64,000 nt of DNA from Mariannaea sp. PMI_226 (lineage: Eukaryota > Ascomycota > Sordariomycetes > Hypocreales > Nectriaceae). A program made the translations under genes and the position numbers. The notes below the pieces were generated by a model. It did no database searches, was not told the origin of the DNA, and was given only the letters and a program-made list of their open reading frames with translations. Below are positions 25,918 through 37,225 of this stretch, one piece after another; the stretch's first letter is position 1; every line of letters starts with the position of its first letter. The stretch covers positions 496,001 to 560,000 of the forward strand of contig JANFOG010000013.1 in assembly GCA_024336345.1 (NCBI GenBank), written 5' to 3'.

Positions 25918-28449
25918 TGACCAGAATTTCAATGCGAACCTACGCTGTGTTACTCGTTCTAATAAGCTTGAAGGCGGACCAAGACTAACACTACGGATGA
26001 AAGTCGCCTGTTTACTCTCGGTACGCGATTATGTGATGGGCAAACGCATGGAGTGATGCTCTTTCACGATGGAGGGAGTGTCTTTAGAGATATTTCAAAT
26101 GAGCACCAACTGCATCATCTAGCCAAAAGCGCAAGGGATTGTTAGAAGCCGAACGTGGCACGCATGGCGAAGGGGTTGAGATGGCCATTGACCACCAAGG
26201 GGAGTCCCTCTATTGGTCCATTAAACCTCACCGCGGTGAATGTGTTGGTGCACATACTCCGTGCTCTGTACTTGAATGTGAATTAGTTGCTTGATGCAGG
26301 TTGCCTGATAAATTATTAAGTAGTTGCCTCGTCTATTGCCAAGTTTTGTTGTTCGCAGGTTCGCATTTTCTCTGCTGCGCCCCTTTGTTCGTTTGCGTGC
26401 CAAGTCGCGCGTGCAATGATTTTTGGTCAACCGGCAATCTGAGGCCGATGAACTGAGCCCAAACCCACCATTTGCCAAGACAAGCCCCCGAGAATGAAGT
26501 CATACTGGTATTTTTCTTTTTTCTCTCTCACTCTCAGGTATCTTTTGACTTGAATGCCACGTTTTGCAGTGCGAGTTGTTCAAAAGTTCCAGTCGTTGTT
26601 ATGCAGGAGAGCGACACCGGAAGGCCTTGCGAGGCTCTGATTTGATCAAGGCTACTCGTGGATTTGACTCTGCTACAATTGATCCGATTTGCCCAATTTT
26701 ACGCTGTATCTTTGTCGATTTCAGAATATTCAAGATATTTGAATCGACTGGCCCAGGAGCTTCAAGAGCTCTGGAACGAGTCAGTATAGAGCGAATGCGA
26801 GACATGCATGAGTTGGAAGAAAATGGAGGGGGTCGAGCTTGGATCCCTCCATTTACTTCATTCAATCGTTTTTCTTTTTGACCCCCCCTCTCCTCAAAGT
26901 TGTGTCAAACTTAACATTAGTGTAGTTGGCCTTTGCCGATTGGAACCCGGGGACGGTTAGGCAAACCCAGGTGGATCGCAGACACAAAATGCGACCCACG
27001 GCAAAAAGTAGTTCGCGACCCAACATTTCAATATATATATATATATATTTATATGAATGACCTGTTTACTGGGTGGAGCTTTCGGACGCCTTACGCTTCT
27101 CTTCTGGACTCGGCGACACCGTGGGACATATATTTCCGCCATCCTTCCCCTTGTCTACCCGATCTCATTGACGGACCGAAGAGGCGTTGTTAGTCTAGCA
27201 AGCCACAATTTTTGGCGGCCAAGAGACATCTGAAGGAATAGTAGATTGATTGGAGGTGATGCATCGTTGATGTGATATGGTAACTCGCGATAGCCACGTC
27301 GCAGTTTTGGGTGTGGGTGTAGCCAAAGTCCAAGGTAGCACCAGGTGTGGGCGGTGAAGTGAGCATCACCTCTTGGGCTGGTTTGGCCGAGTCATGGGTA
27401 GGTTGAAATGTGATGCTGATATTAATCGCTTCGGTGTCGAGGCCGTGCTTTAGGGGTTGGAGATGGTGTGTGCGGGACGGCAATTGCTAGACTCTTGTTG
27501 TCGTTCCGATCGCCGCCCTGTTGCCGCCCTGATCATAGCTCGAAGGGAGATCATACCGATGGCTTGGTAAATATTAAGAGATGGACCTCGGGTTTGCCCC
27601 CAGTACGACGCTGGACTGTTAACTACGTAGCTCCCAAACGGGGATATAGCCCGATGGAAAGCGACCGGTGAGGACCATGGCTGATATCAGCATTAGACTG
27701 CCTATCAGACCAAGAAAGACTTAATGATAACAGCGCATTAACCTGGAAGAGAGTCGTCTCTGAGATAAATGAGTTAGAGAAGGGACTCTCATAAAACTAA
27801 GCACGGCGAGTGAGCTTTCCAAATTCAAAATCCGTCACCCACAAAGGCAAACTCCGCAGAAAGATTGTATAAAAAACATCTTGAATGGAGAGGACACCTT
27901 TCCTTTGCCAAGAATAACAATGGTCTTGAGAGACATGAGTGAGTTATGTCGATGTGGAGGTCCCAATTGCAAGCCTGGGGGTGGGGATGCTCACACATGG
28001 ACGAGAATAGGTCACCCGATGCTGCGCGAGCCCAACTTATGAGCCAATGATGTGTACGGTTTAGAAAGGCTTAGAAAGTCAACGCATTCAATGAAAGAGG
28101 AAATCCTTGTTCCGGGGAATGGAAGCGAGTCCAAAAGTGTCTAGACGACCTACTGCAGCCTCGCCACACCGCACAGAAGAGCCAAGCGTGTGAGATGTGA
28201 TCTTGTCGAGCCTTGTACACCGACTGTGCGAGCTAGAGGGGGGGCCCGATGCATAGCCAACCGTAAGATCTGCGGAACAGGTTTGATAGCATGATTACGA
28301 GATGAAAGGTCATCCTAGGCTACCGAATTATTGAGGGGTAGTGTCGAAGGCGGTTATTGATAGAGAAGGCAACACGTTTGGTAGCCGGCAGACCGACATA
28401 TGCTGGATATGCATCCCGGGCCATCCGTGATATATAGTGGTAGCCTTAT

Positions 28450-29520
28450 TCCATATTACCCACTTGAATCGAGGAAATGTGCTTCAGTTTGACGTCCATT
28501 CTATTGATATTGTGTTGCATCTTATTGAGAAAGAGGGGTAATCAGCTAGGCACCTTTTGAGGCCTTGCAAGCTCGAGACCTGTCATCTTATCCCCAGAAT
28601 GAGTAAATTGATAAGGGAATTTGAAATAATTGGTTTATTATAATTCTTTGTTCATATATATCTGCAATTGGGATTCTTTGTATAGTAGACCGATTACATA
28701 TATCTATGGTTTCTGGGACTTGCTGCAATCATTCATGGTTGCCTAAAATCATGTAATGGGTAATATTTAGTTTGAGAGCACTCTTTCGAGGCTACATATC
28801 TTTATTTTCTGGTGCCTAATCATCAAGTTTGGGGCATGCTTGGAAATTGATAGACGTAATAAAAGAACCTAGGCATCTAAATAAATAGACAGCTTAGCAA
28901 GTTAGATTGCATATAATACAAGATATTTATTGGATTGATGACTTCAACTTAACCCTGATAACTATACTAATGCGTTTGGGTTTGGCATCATCTGGTGGCA
29001 GTGCTCATTTTGCTTGCCTCGTTACAATTACCGCAATGCTTACCACTTTTCGATCTCCAAGCTGCGCTTTGGTGGGACTTGTTTAGTCGTTTTTACTAGT
29101 GATTGTCTTATCAATCATTCCAGCAATTTGTATTAGCTACTGAGTTTTAAAGTGATTATTAAATGTATATTTTTGACTCATTGGCAATATGGTAATAATG
29201 ATGTTGGTGGTTTGTTTTGGTAAGGCTTGGATATTGAGAGCTCGAGGCTGCGAGCGCATATCAATAAAACCTTCTCGACTGTGTAGAAGTTTAGTGTGTA
29301 AGAACAATTGCTATGTCCAAGCTAGATACATTAGATTGGAAAAATTTCCCTAAGAATAAAATCCATGTATTTGGAGTGGAATTTTACCGAGCTTACACAT
29401 TGAAGCGGCCGATCATTCATGAACTCTAGAATGCCTATATATGACCCTTGTATTATATTCCTCAGATAAACTGTGAAAGATATCCATAACATCAGTGTAT
29501 AAGATATCAGGAGAGTGCAC
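28450..29520. other. AT-rich island
   Basis: Base composition shifts visibly to A and T compared with the flanks, with many TATA-like and TTTATT runs and no frame longer than about 63 codons. Such islands in filamentous fungi are often remnants of repeats mutated by RIP, but no transposase or terminal repeat could be identified. Confidence 0.4.
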
Positions 29521-31039
29521 AAAGCTGGAAATTTTCTAAGAGCCTATTTCTCAGGGTGTCATGCCAGCTGGGGAGACTTGGCTCAACTGCTGTCTTCCTA
29601 GCCAGGCAGTTAATCATTGCCTTACAGGAACTGGCAGGTAAGGAGACGGTAATCCTTGATGCCACTTTTGATTCCCTTCAATCGCTCTAGGACCCTGAAA
29701 GCGGAATTGCACAGGGTTTCTTCATCTCTTCAAATGGCTGTCTAGTCGCATCGAGTTTTTATGGCACAACACGATCAACGCGAAATATCTCCTGACGCAT
29801 CTCTCAGCGTATTTCCGACAACCCTCCCCGGAAAATAATGAGAGTCTCACTCTTGACGGAGATACGTGACGCGGCTTAAAGAGTATGATTTTGAACACCA
29901 CGGGCGCAAAGATCTGTCACACCTAATTGATGCGGCGCCTTCTCGGGAGGTGTTAGGGATCGACTTTTGCAATTCATTATTTGTTCGATTCAGCAGCACC
30001 ACAACCTGTCGCTTGCCGTAGTAGAGCAAAGGTTGAGTTTCGATACGTGTGTAAGATTTATCTGGATTTGGTGTAAATACGCACCAGCGTTTGGCGAGAT
30101 GAGTAGCTCCTGCCAATGCAACATGCGAGTCAAAGAGCTAGATGAGCCATCGAGTCAACCGTTCAATGGGATTATGAGCCAACTGCACAGTCGACAGCTC
30201 AGTCAACCACTTAGTTGAACACTTGGATGATTGTCCAATAAACAACCTCAGTTGGATGTTTGACAATAATGCTAAATAGAGCCTCTTGATTCGAGCAGAG
30301 ATAAGGGCTACGATTGAGCTGGGCAGCTGTCTTGTGATGAAAATGAGCCAGTCTATAGATCTGCTTGTGCTCGATTGCTTGGGTCAATGCAAAGGTCCTG
30401 GTTCTTTTGAGTGACGACTGGGAAAGCACAGCTTGAAAGAAACGAATGGATATACAGGCGTCAGGGATGCCGGACCAGTAAAGTATCTGCGCAAGTTCGT
30501 AGAGTGCACCCGCGATGGCGATTGGAATCCAGACTGTAGGTGGTGGTTCTGATCATCCAGAATTGAACACCAGGAACACGAAAGTAGGTGAGATTAGGAT
30601 TGCTAACGCGCAGATGCTTTCCCGCCTGAGACCCTGAGTTCTCTAATCTCACTGGACTATTTGATGTAGAGCAAATTACACTTGTGGCACCATGCTGCAT
30701 GTAACCTCTTCGACCAACACCAATACTCCATGACTGCCCAAGTGTTATCTGATGTTGCAGAACGATGTTGGCTGGGATCGCTTACCCCGTTCTAACGCCG
30801 CTTCCCCCTGCGAAAGTGTGCTTTCACTTGCAACCTTGAAGTGACAGGGTAAAGGATCCTTGATCTCTGGTCATGGTGGCACCACGCTCGTGCTTTTGAG
30901 CCCGGCCATTTTCTTGCTGCGTACTAGTTTGCGTGACGAAGCCTTATCACCCAACGGGTATATATTGAAAGCGTCTTCTAATTCCTTTTCTCTCTCGTTC
31001 GTTTACGTACTGATCACGCTTTTATAACTTTTCATCCCA

Positions 31040-32358
31040 ATGAAGTCCACATTTGAAACCTGGCTTCGAGAGAAGCTCTCACCAAAAGCCAAATCCCGCA
31101 AAGCACTCCCAGTTCTCCCCAATCCCCGTCCGCGCCCCATCACGCCCAACTTGCCTATCAATCAATCGTGCTCGTTCTTTGTAAACCTGCCGTACGAGAT
31201 CCGGAGGAAAACCTTTCTGTCAACTTTTGGGGAGATCTATATACACTTAGATCTTTATTATGATCACCCCATGGCCCCCCTGCCGCCAGATCAACTGGGA
31301 CACCGCCACGGCAGTATTAATGGACGTTATGGGCGTGACGCATGCGGCGACGAAAACTGTGGTTGTTGGGATGGTGAACTGGTAGTAAATCGTGAGAAGC
31401 GGAAGGTTTGGTACTGGCAGAGCTCTGTATGCCACCGGAAGAGATGGAATCCAGACGGTGAATTTTGGCGTTACTTTCCTGGCATGTCTGGCTCAGCCAA
31501 CGCAAATCTTCCCCCCTTCAGAGACCAATGCCGCTGGGGTTGGGCTTTGTACTGTGACGAATGGCCAGGTGATATGCCAGGGAAATGTATGATTGGAGTT
31601 ATGGGTTGGCTATTGAGCTGTCGACAAGCGTGAGTATGCTGCGGCATGTGTGACCATTGATGGCAAGACCCCGAATTGTTGACCTTGAAGCCCACAGGTA
31701 CCGAGAATCCATTGAGTTGCTATATGCAACCAACACCTTTCTTTTAGCGAGTCCTGTTACAATTTTGAATCTCGCAAGACTCTTGGTCCCTGAGAGAGTA
31801 TCGGCCATGACTTCGTTGGAACTTACATGGCGTGTCAAATGTCATGAAACTGATGACGGGCCTGTTCTTGACACGGGTGACTTGGACACTCTTTTTCATG
31901 CTGTTTCTTCCCAATTTGCCAGTTTGTGTCGCCTCTACATCTCGATTCAGCCTCCAAATGGAGTTCTGCACGTACTAAGGTTGATGGACCACCCGAACTT
32001 GCTGAAACGCCTTGATCGGTTTGTTCAGGAGCTTCCGATATTGACCGAATGCGCATTTGCGTTGCCGCAGACGGTATTTGAGAAAATGTACTATGTTGAA
32101 ATGAAGGCTGGCACTCCTAAGCACTTTTACTGGATTTGGCGCTCTACCCATGGTAAGCAAGTTGTCGAGAAGGTCGGCAAGATTGAGACTGCTCGGGCTG
32201 CATATCCCAGGCCACCAATTAGCTTACCAGAGGGTACTGAGAGCAAGTCTAACGCTGGGTATTATATCATGTCTGGGAGTAGCGACAAGGACCACGCCCT
32301 CCCTTATCGCATGGCGCAATGCTTCGGATATGTAGAAAGCACGATGCCTTCTGGCTAA
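31040..32358 (+). CDS. DUF7730-like protein
   Basis: Two exons, 31040-31629 and 31698-32358, joined in phase 2 across a 68 nt intron (donor GTGAGT, acceptor CACAG), give 416 residues. After a basic, Pro-rich N terminus comes the motif SCSFFVNLPYEIRRK at about 47-61, the start typical of the fungal DUF7730/F-box-like group, followed by FGEIYIHLDLYY. Just after the intron comes the pattern YRESIELLYATNTF, which is characteristic of the same group. The function of this widespread fungal family is not known; members are often numerous, lineage-variable and intracellular. There is no signal peptide. A Cys-rich patch (CGDENCGCWDGE) lies around residue 110. Confidence 0.82.
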
Positions 32359-32506
32359 CTACTTAAGAATATGACACATATACAATGAATGAGAATCCTG
32401 AATTATCAAGCCTTGGAGACAAAAACGCAAGCAGGCAAGTAGAGCTGGGGACGGATTAGGATCATATATCTACAATGAGCGCCGAGTTCCCAACCATCGC
32501 AACCCA

Positions 32507-34395
32507 TCACACGCCAATACAATAATAGTAGTCCGGCCAGAGATTACCGCAATCTGAACCGACAGCGGGATTCCACGCGTAAAATTGACTGAAAATATAG
32601 TCAGTATATTTTTCACTTTGATTACCACCTGTTGCGGTTTTCTCAGGGGGTCACTTACTCGAGAGTAATACCAGCGTTTTGGGCCATTGACCAACACAAA
32701 TCACCAGACTGCATGAGGTAGAACTTGGTGCAGTCCTTTGTCATGCCATCGCGGACGGGGGATGGAGTGGTGACGGGAACTGAAGTGGTTTTGGTTGAAA
32801 CGCTAGTAGTTGAAGCGCTGGTGGTAGTAGACGATGACTTCCCACCAGTGACACCGACACAGATGTAATAGTTGGACGTCAAGCCGGCACAATTTGATCC
32901 TAAGGCTGCATTCCAAGATGTGAGATTGGCCACTGTAATTCCGTTGGATCTGGCAATTGACGAGCATGTATCATCCTCGGACACGAACCAGTATTTCGTA
33001 CAATCACTAGTGATACCGGTCTGAGTAGGCCTGCTGGTAGGAGCGGTGGTACTTGGGAGCGAGCTGGTTCTCGTCGTGGGGGTATCAGACTTTCCCACAC
33101 AGTACCAGGTCTCTTGTTGGATACCCACACAAGAATCGTACACAGAAGGGTTCCAGGCGACGAAGTCACTCTTGGAGAATGTTCCGAACATGAGAACAAT
33201 GTCATCGCAAGTGTCATCAATAGTGGTATAGTACCAGGATTTGCAGTCTGTGGGACTGTCTGTTGGAATCGGACTTGGCGTGGTCGTTACATGTGCGGGC
33301 ATGGGCAGATCGTCGTCCGGGAAATAAGCCACGCAATACCAGTAGCCAGACCACAGCCCATTGCAGTTGCTGTTCAAGATGGGGTTCCATTGGAAGAACT
33401 GCTCCTTGGTAATGTAATCATAGATGTCGAGAACTTCATTGCAGGTTTGCCCAGACTCTACCTGATAGAAGGCCTGGCACCCTGTTGGCATAGGCCCCTG
33501 CGTAGGCTCGGCCGTGAAGCTTGAATTGATGGGTGGGAATGTAGTACTTGTATGAGAAGTGGGTTCACCAGTGGGAGACGCGTTAGTTACACTGGTAGAC
33601 CATATCATGTCTGTCAGGCCAGCTCCAGAACGGATGCCAATGCAGATCCAGTAATCGGAATACAGTCCACTGCAGTCATCATCAAGAGCTGGATTCCACG
33701 CAAGTCTGTTAAGTCATTAGCTAGACGCTTTTATTTTTCTTTTTAGCAGAGAAATTATCCATTTCCTTCTTGATATTCTTCCCCAGTGAGTAGAGGGAGG
33801 ACGCAGAAAACTGATATACGTACAAGTCTTCCAGCGTCAAAAAGGTTCCGTATCTGTTGACAACGGCCTGGCAATCATCCAAAGGCCCAACGAGGTGCCA
33901 ACGGTTGCAATTGTCCGGCTGGCCGGCTTGGGTGTGGCTTGGAGGCCAAGCCACATCGATATCAGTTGTTGTAATGTTCCAAGTGACTATAGGCTGTCGA
34001 GTTGAGTAGGTAGAACTCTGAGTAGGAGTAGTGGTAATGCTCTCAGTATGCGAACTAGATGTTGAGGTGATACTAGAGGTGCGAGTTGATGTGGCGGAAG
34101 TAGACGTTGAAGACCAGTTCTTGTCAATACCAACACAATAGGCATAAGTCAACCAAAAATTGGTCAGACAATCCGCCGAAACTGCAGGATTCCATTCCAA
34201 AAATTGCTGGAGAGTGATACCGAAGAGAGCCGGAACTGAAGAGCAGGTATCACCGCTCACGATAGTGTGCCAGGCATTACAGTTCGCGGGCTGTCCGTCA
34301 AAGACTGGACCTCCTGGGCTACTATCTTGAGCGAGAACAGCCGGTGCTCCAGAGAGAAGCAAGCACAAAAGAGTGAAGTATGATGGTTGAGGCAT
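32507..34395 (-). CDS. Secreted protein with six LysM domains
   Basis: Three minus-strand exons, 34395-33824, 33705-32659 and 32588-32507, give 566 residues; both introns are phase 2 and each interrupts a LysM domain just before its AWNP motif. A signal peptide ends near residue 22 (PAVLAQ). Six LysM-like modules are seen, each with the pattern C-x-x-[WFY]...D-x-C...[WNP/WNA]...C...Y-x-C-[VI]-[GA], separated by Ser/Thr-rich linkers that are probably O-glycosylated. By family these domains bind chitin or related N-acetylglucosamine polymers; fungal LysM proteins shield hyphae or sequester chitin fragments. The gene lies 2.8 kb from a CBM18-GH18 chitinase on the same strand, a pairing known from other fungi. 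The last exon supplies only the end of the sixth module. Confidence 0.93.
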
Positions 34396-35553
34396 AATTC
34401 TTTGAAGAATCTTGGCCAAACACTTGAGGGGACGCAAAAGCAACTGAACAAATGAAGATGAAAGAGGCGCCACTGAGAATGATTTACAATACTCAGTTTG
34501 AACGGATAAGATAGGATAGTTGCTCTTAGGCCTCACCTATACACGTCTACACTGAGCTAAGACAAAAGGGGAATACATTGCAATTACTCCCTCAGGACTT
34601 CAATTTGTGCCTGATAGAGGTGCGCGATGATACGACCGATGGCAAGCAATGTAAGGGGCAATGGGGCGATTTACTCTCAGACGGTAATCATGAGGCAATT
34701 CGCAAGCTGAATTTGTTATCTCACCACGATGAGCTCTATCAAGACGATATCATCACTGTCTTGCATGACTCAATTTCTCCGGTCCTACTCTACATCAGCC
34801 TAGAGTCCGAATCATGTGAGGGCCTCAATTACACTGCCCCTTCAGAGGATGGCAGATGATCCCTCCAAGCTCGGCTATCTCTTCTGGGGTCACAGTACCT
34901 CTTCATGTACACGTACACGCGGGCCATGAACGGCAGCTAAACTCGGGCCGCATGCAGGGGGGAAATGCAGGGGGAACATGCGAACATGCGAACATTTTAC
35001 TTAAGTGATTAACGTTGGTGACAAGGTTATCAGGGCTTCTTTAAACCAACAGCCCAAGGGAGAAGATCATGTCCACACCCCAGGTTCAGGGGATCACATT
35101 GCTCAACCGCGAGCGCTGGAAAACCCCCCCTTTGGGAAGCGCCATTTGTTGGTCCCTTCGAATCGTCTCATCTTCGCAAAAAGTGAAATTATTTTTCTCT
35201 TTCGATGCTGTCCCTGAAATTACGCTGCCTCTTTATCGATAGAAGCATCGCCTTGACATCGTCTAACATTGTCTCTTGAGACTTGCCGAGAAATCCGAAC
35301 CCTGAAGACAACGTTCCACCTTCGCCTGTATCATGCAAGGTATTGTGGAGGAATCTGCTCTTTGGCCGAAGAAGTTGTCTGCGTTTGGTCGTGTTCTCTT
35401 ACTCCCTCAGAGCTTCAAGTATCAGCTCACATACGGCTAGGCAGTCCTCGACCTAGGCACACTCTTTGTAGCACACCACGCTCTTTTATTTTGCACAGAG
35501 GCGAACTCGACATTCATTTTTTTTTCTTTTTTGCCAAACACCAGCTCATCATC
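34396..35553. other. Spacer between the LysM and metalloprotease genes
   Basis: Divergent promoter region for the two genes. It contains an orphan reading frame at 34578-34859, described separately. A T-rich stretch at 35517-35530 precedes the metalloprotease ATG. Confidence 0.45.
34578..34859 (+). pseudogene. Orphan protein-like reading frame without ATG
   Basis: A 93-codon frame reads like real protein (for example LLSHHDELYQDDIITVLHDS and SPVLLYISLESESCEGLNY) and ends in a stop at 34857-34859, but its first codon is TTG and it contains no Met. There is no obvious upstream exon. The likeliest reading is the surviving 3' part of a gene whose beginning was lost; an unrecognised upstream exon is the alternative. 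No family is recognised. Confidence 0.3.
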
Positions 35554-36615
35554 ATGTTTTGTTTCTTACCTGTGCTGGTATTCCTCTTGACTATTCCCGC
35601 GGAAGCGGGCAATAGATTCTGGGAACATTCCCTCGTCGAAACAATTCACAAAAATGCGACATTGCAGCTCGCAAAGCGGGCAATGTCATTTGACCCGATG
35701 GAGGGGTCGAACGGCGCCCTGCGTTGGCCAAACAAGAAAGTGAAATACTGTTTCGACGAGGCACCAACTGCCGCCCAGCGAGGAATGGTTAAGGCCGGAA
35801 CCCAGAAGTGGGCAGTGCTCAAGGCTAATGGGTTCACCTTCGACGAGACCCTCGACAGCTCTGTCTGCAAAAAGAATCGCAAATCTACGCTGCTGGTCAA
35901 GTTCAATAACGAGGGAAAGCTTGCAACTACCATTGGTATGAGCGCGGAAGGCGATGGCCCCGTCATGCATCTTGACATGAACAAAGATCTCGGCTTTGGT
36001 GACATCGACGCCAATGCCGCACATGAATGGGGACACGCTCTAGGGCTGCTTCATGAGCACCAGAATGGGAACTTCTGGAAAGTCACCTTTGCGGATACAC
36101 AGAATGGTTGGATTGCGGGCAGCAGAGGACAGACCTTTCCTGCCAAATACTTCAACTGTCAGTCCCTCAAAGACTACGAGAAAGTGAAGGCAAAGGTTGA
36201 CGCCGAGGGAAGCGACCAAGATCAGCTGCAGTTTTGCGCGCGTTTTCCGGTGGCTAGGAAGTTTGACTTCTCAGCGAGTGAATGGCTTCCGATTGAAGGC
36301 ATGCGGCTTGCACGAGATTCACAGGTCGATCTAGGCTCCATCATGCTTTATTCCAGTTATATGGGAGCCAAGGAAGGCGCTGATCCTGTCATGAAGCTTG
36401 GTGAAGACAAGCTTCTCCCAGTGAATAAGGCCCCGAGCACTCAGGACATTGCCAGGTTGCTCACCTTTTATGGCGCCGAAAAGAAGAAAAACCCGGGGTT
36501 ATTACCTGAATCGAAAGAAGGGAGCAGGGCACTTAAAAAAATTAGGTCTTTTATCGCTTTAATAGGAGGAGACAAACCCAAGGACAACGACAACTGCCCA
36601 CCGAAAAACGGGTAG
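35554..36615 (+). CDS. Secreted astacin-type zinc metalloprotease (M12A)
   Basis: A single exon gives 353 residues. The start at 35554 is chosen because it begins a clear signal peptide (MFCFLPVLVFLLTIPAEA); the frame is open further upstream without supporting sequence. The zinc-binding motif HEWGHALGLLHEH (His157, Glu158, His161, His167) matches HExxHxxGxxHE of astacins, and a Met-turn SIMLYSS (Met264, Tyr266) follows about 100 residues later. The catalytic domain starts with LRWPNKKVKYCFDE, the usual astacin opening. A Lys-rich tail follows the domain. By family it is an endopeptidase acting outside the cell. It sits between the LysM and chitinase genes, suggesting a role in degrading or remodelling chitin-protein material. 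Confidence 0.92.
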   Translation: MFCFLPVLVFLLTIPAEAGNRFWEHSLVETIHKNATLQLAKRAMSFDPMEGSNGALRWPNKKVKYCFDEAPTAAQRGMVKAGTQKWAVLKANGFTFDETLDSSVCKKNRKSTLLVKFNNEGKLATTIGMSAEGDGPVMHLDMNKDLGFGDIDANAAHEWGHALGLLHEHQNGNFWKVTFADTQNGWIAGSRGQTFPAKYFNCQSLKDYEKVKAKVDAEGSDQDQLQFCARFPVARKFDFSASEWLPIEGMRLARDSQVDLGSIMLYSSYMGAKEGADPVMKLGEDKLLPVNKAPSTQDIARLLTFYGAEKKKNPGLLPESKEGSRALKKIRSFIALIGGDKPKDNDNCPPKNG

Positions 36616-37225
36616 GATTCTTGGAGAAATTGTGTAATCTACTTCTTGTACAGTCTTCAACTTCGGACTGAATAGCTCCTTTATATTCATTTCTTTCTTC
36701 CTTTCTTCTCATTTCTATTTAGTATCTAGATGCCATTGTTCTGGAGAGAATTTAGCGATGTTCGTATCTATAAGCAAGCAAACCCTCCTCAAGGTCATGA
36801 CCTCGCAATTGCGATGCTATAGGGTGCGATTCTACCGCCACTGACCACAGTACACGTATCTCATATGGCCAAAGTAAAAAAAAAAACAAAAAAACGAAAC
36901 TTGTAACAACGATTGAACAGCAAGGGGTTTGCTGGGGGAATAAAGATGTCAGCTTTACCGGATTTCATCTACTGCCTACCTTCTGGTGTGCCAGAAGAAG
37001 ATGGTTTCCAGTTTTGGGAACAACTCATCAAAGATATAAGCAAACCCTCTCCACTCAAGGAAAAGATTTATTCAATTTAAGCAAAGTCCCTGGGGCATTC
37101 CGTAGACTGTATATGGACAGAGAGAGGTCACATACTGTTCAAAATCGAATTAAATACTACATAGGATTCCACCTACATGTCACCCTCATCTGCCATCAAT
37201 CTGACTCAAGTACAATTAATTGGGT
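36616..37225. other. Convergent 3' region between metalloprotease and chitinase
   Basis: Intergenic DNA between two genes that end towards each other. It contains a CTTTCTTCC-like run near 36695 and an A-rich run at 36876-36895. No gene is seen. Confidence 0.5.

Larger units (their letters stand above)
25724..31039. other. Gene-poor, partly AT-rich stretch
   Basis: No gene is supported in over 5 kb, apart from the TATA box at its start. An (AT)n microsatellite lies at about 27031-27052. From about 28450 to 29520 the sequence is clearly AT-rich on both strands with frequent stops, which could be a decayed element. GTTGCCT or its complement recurs at 26300, 26323, 28367 and 28738. Confidence 0.45.
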
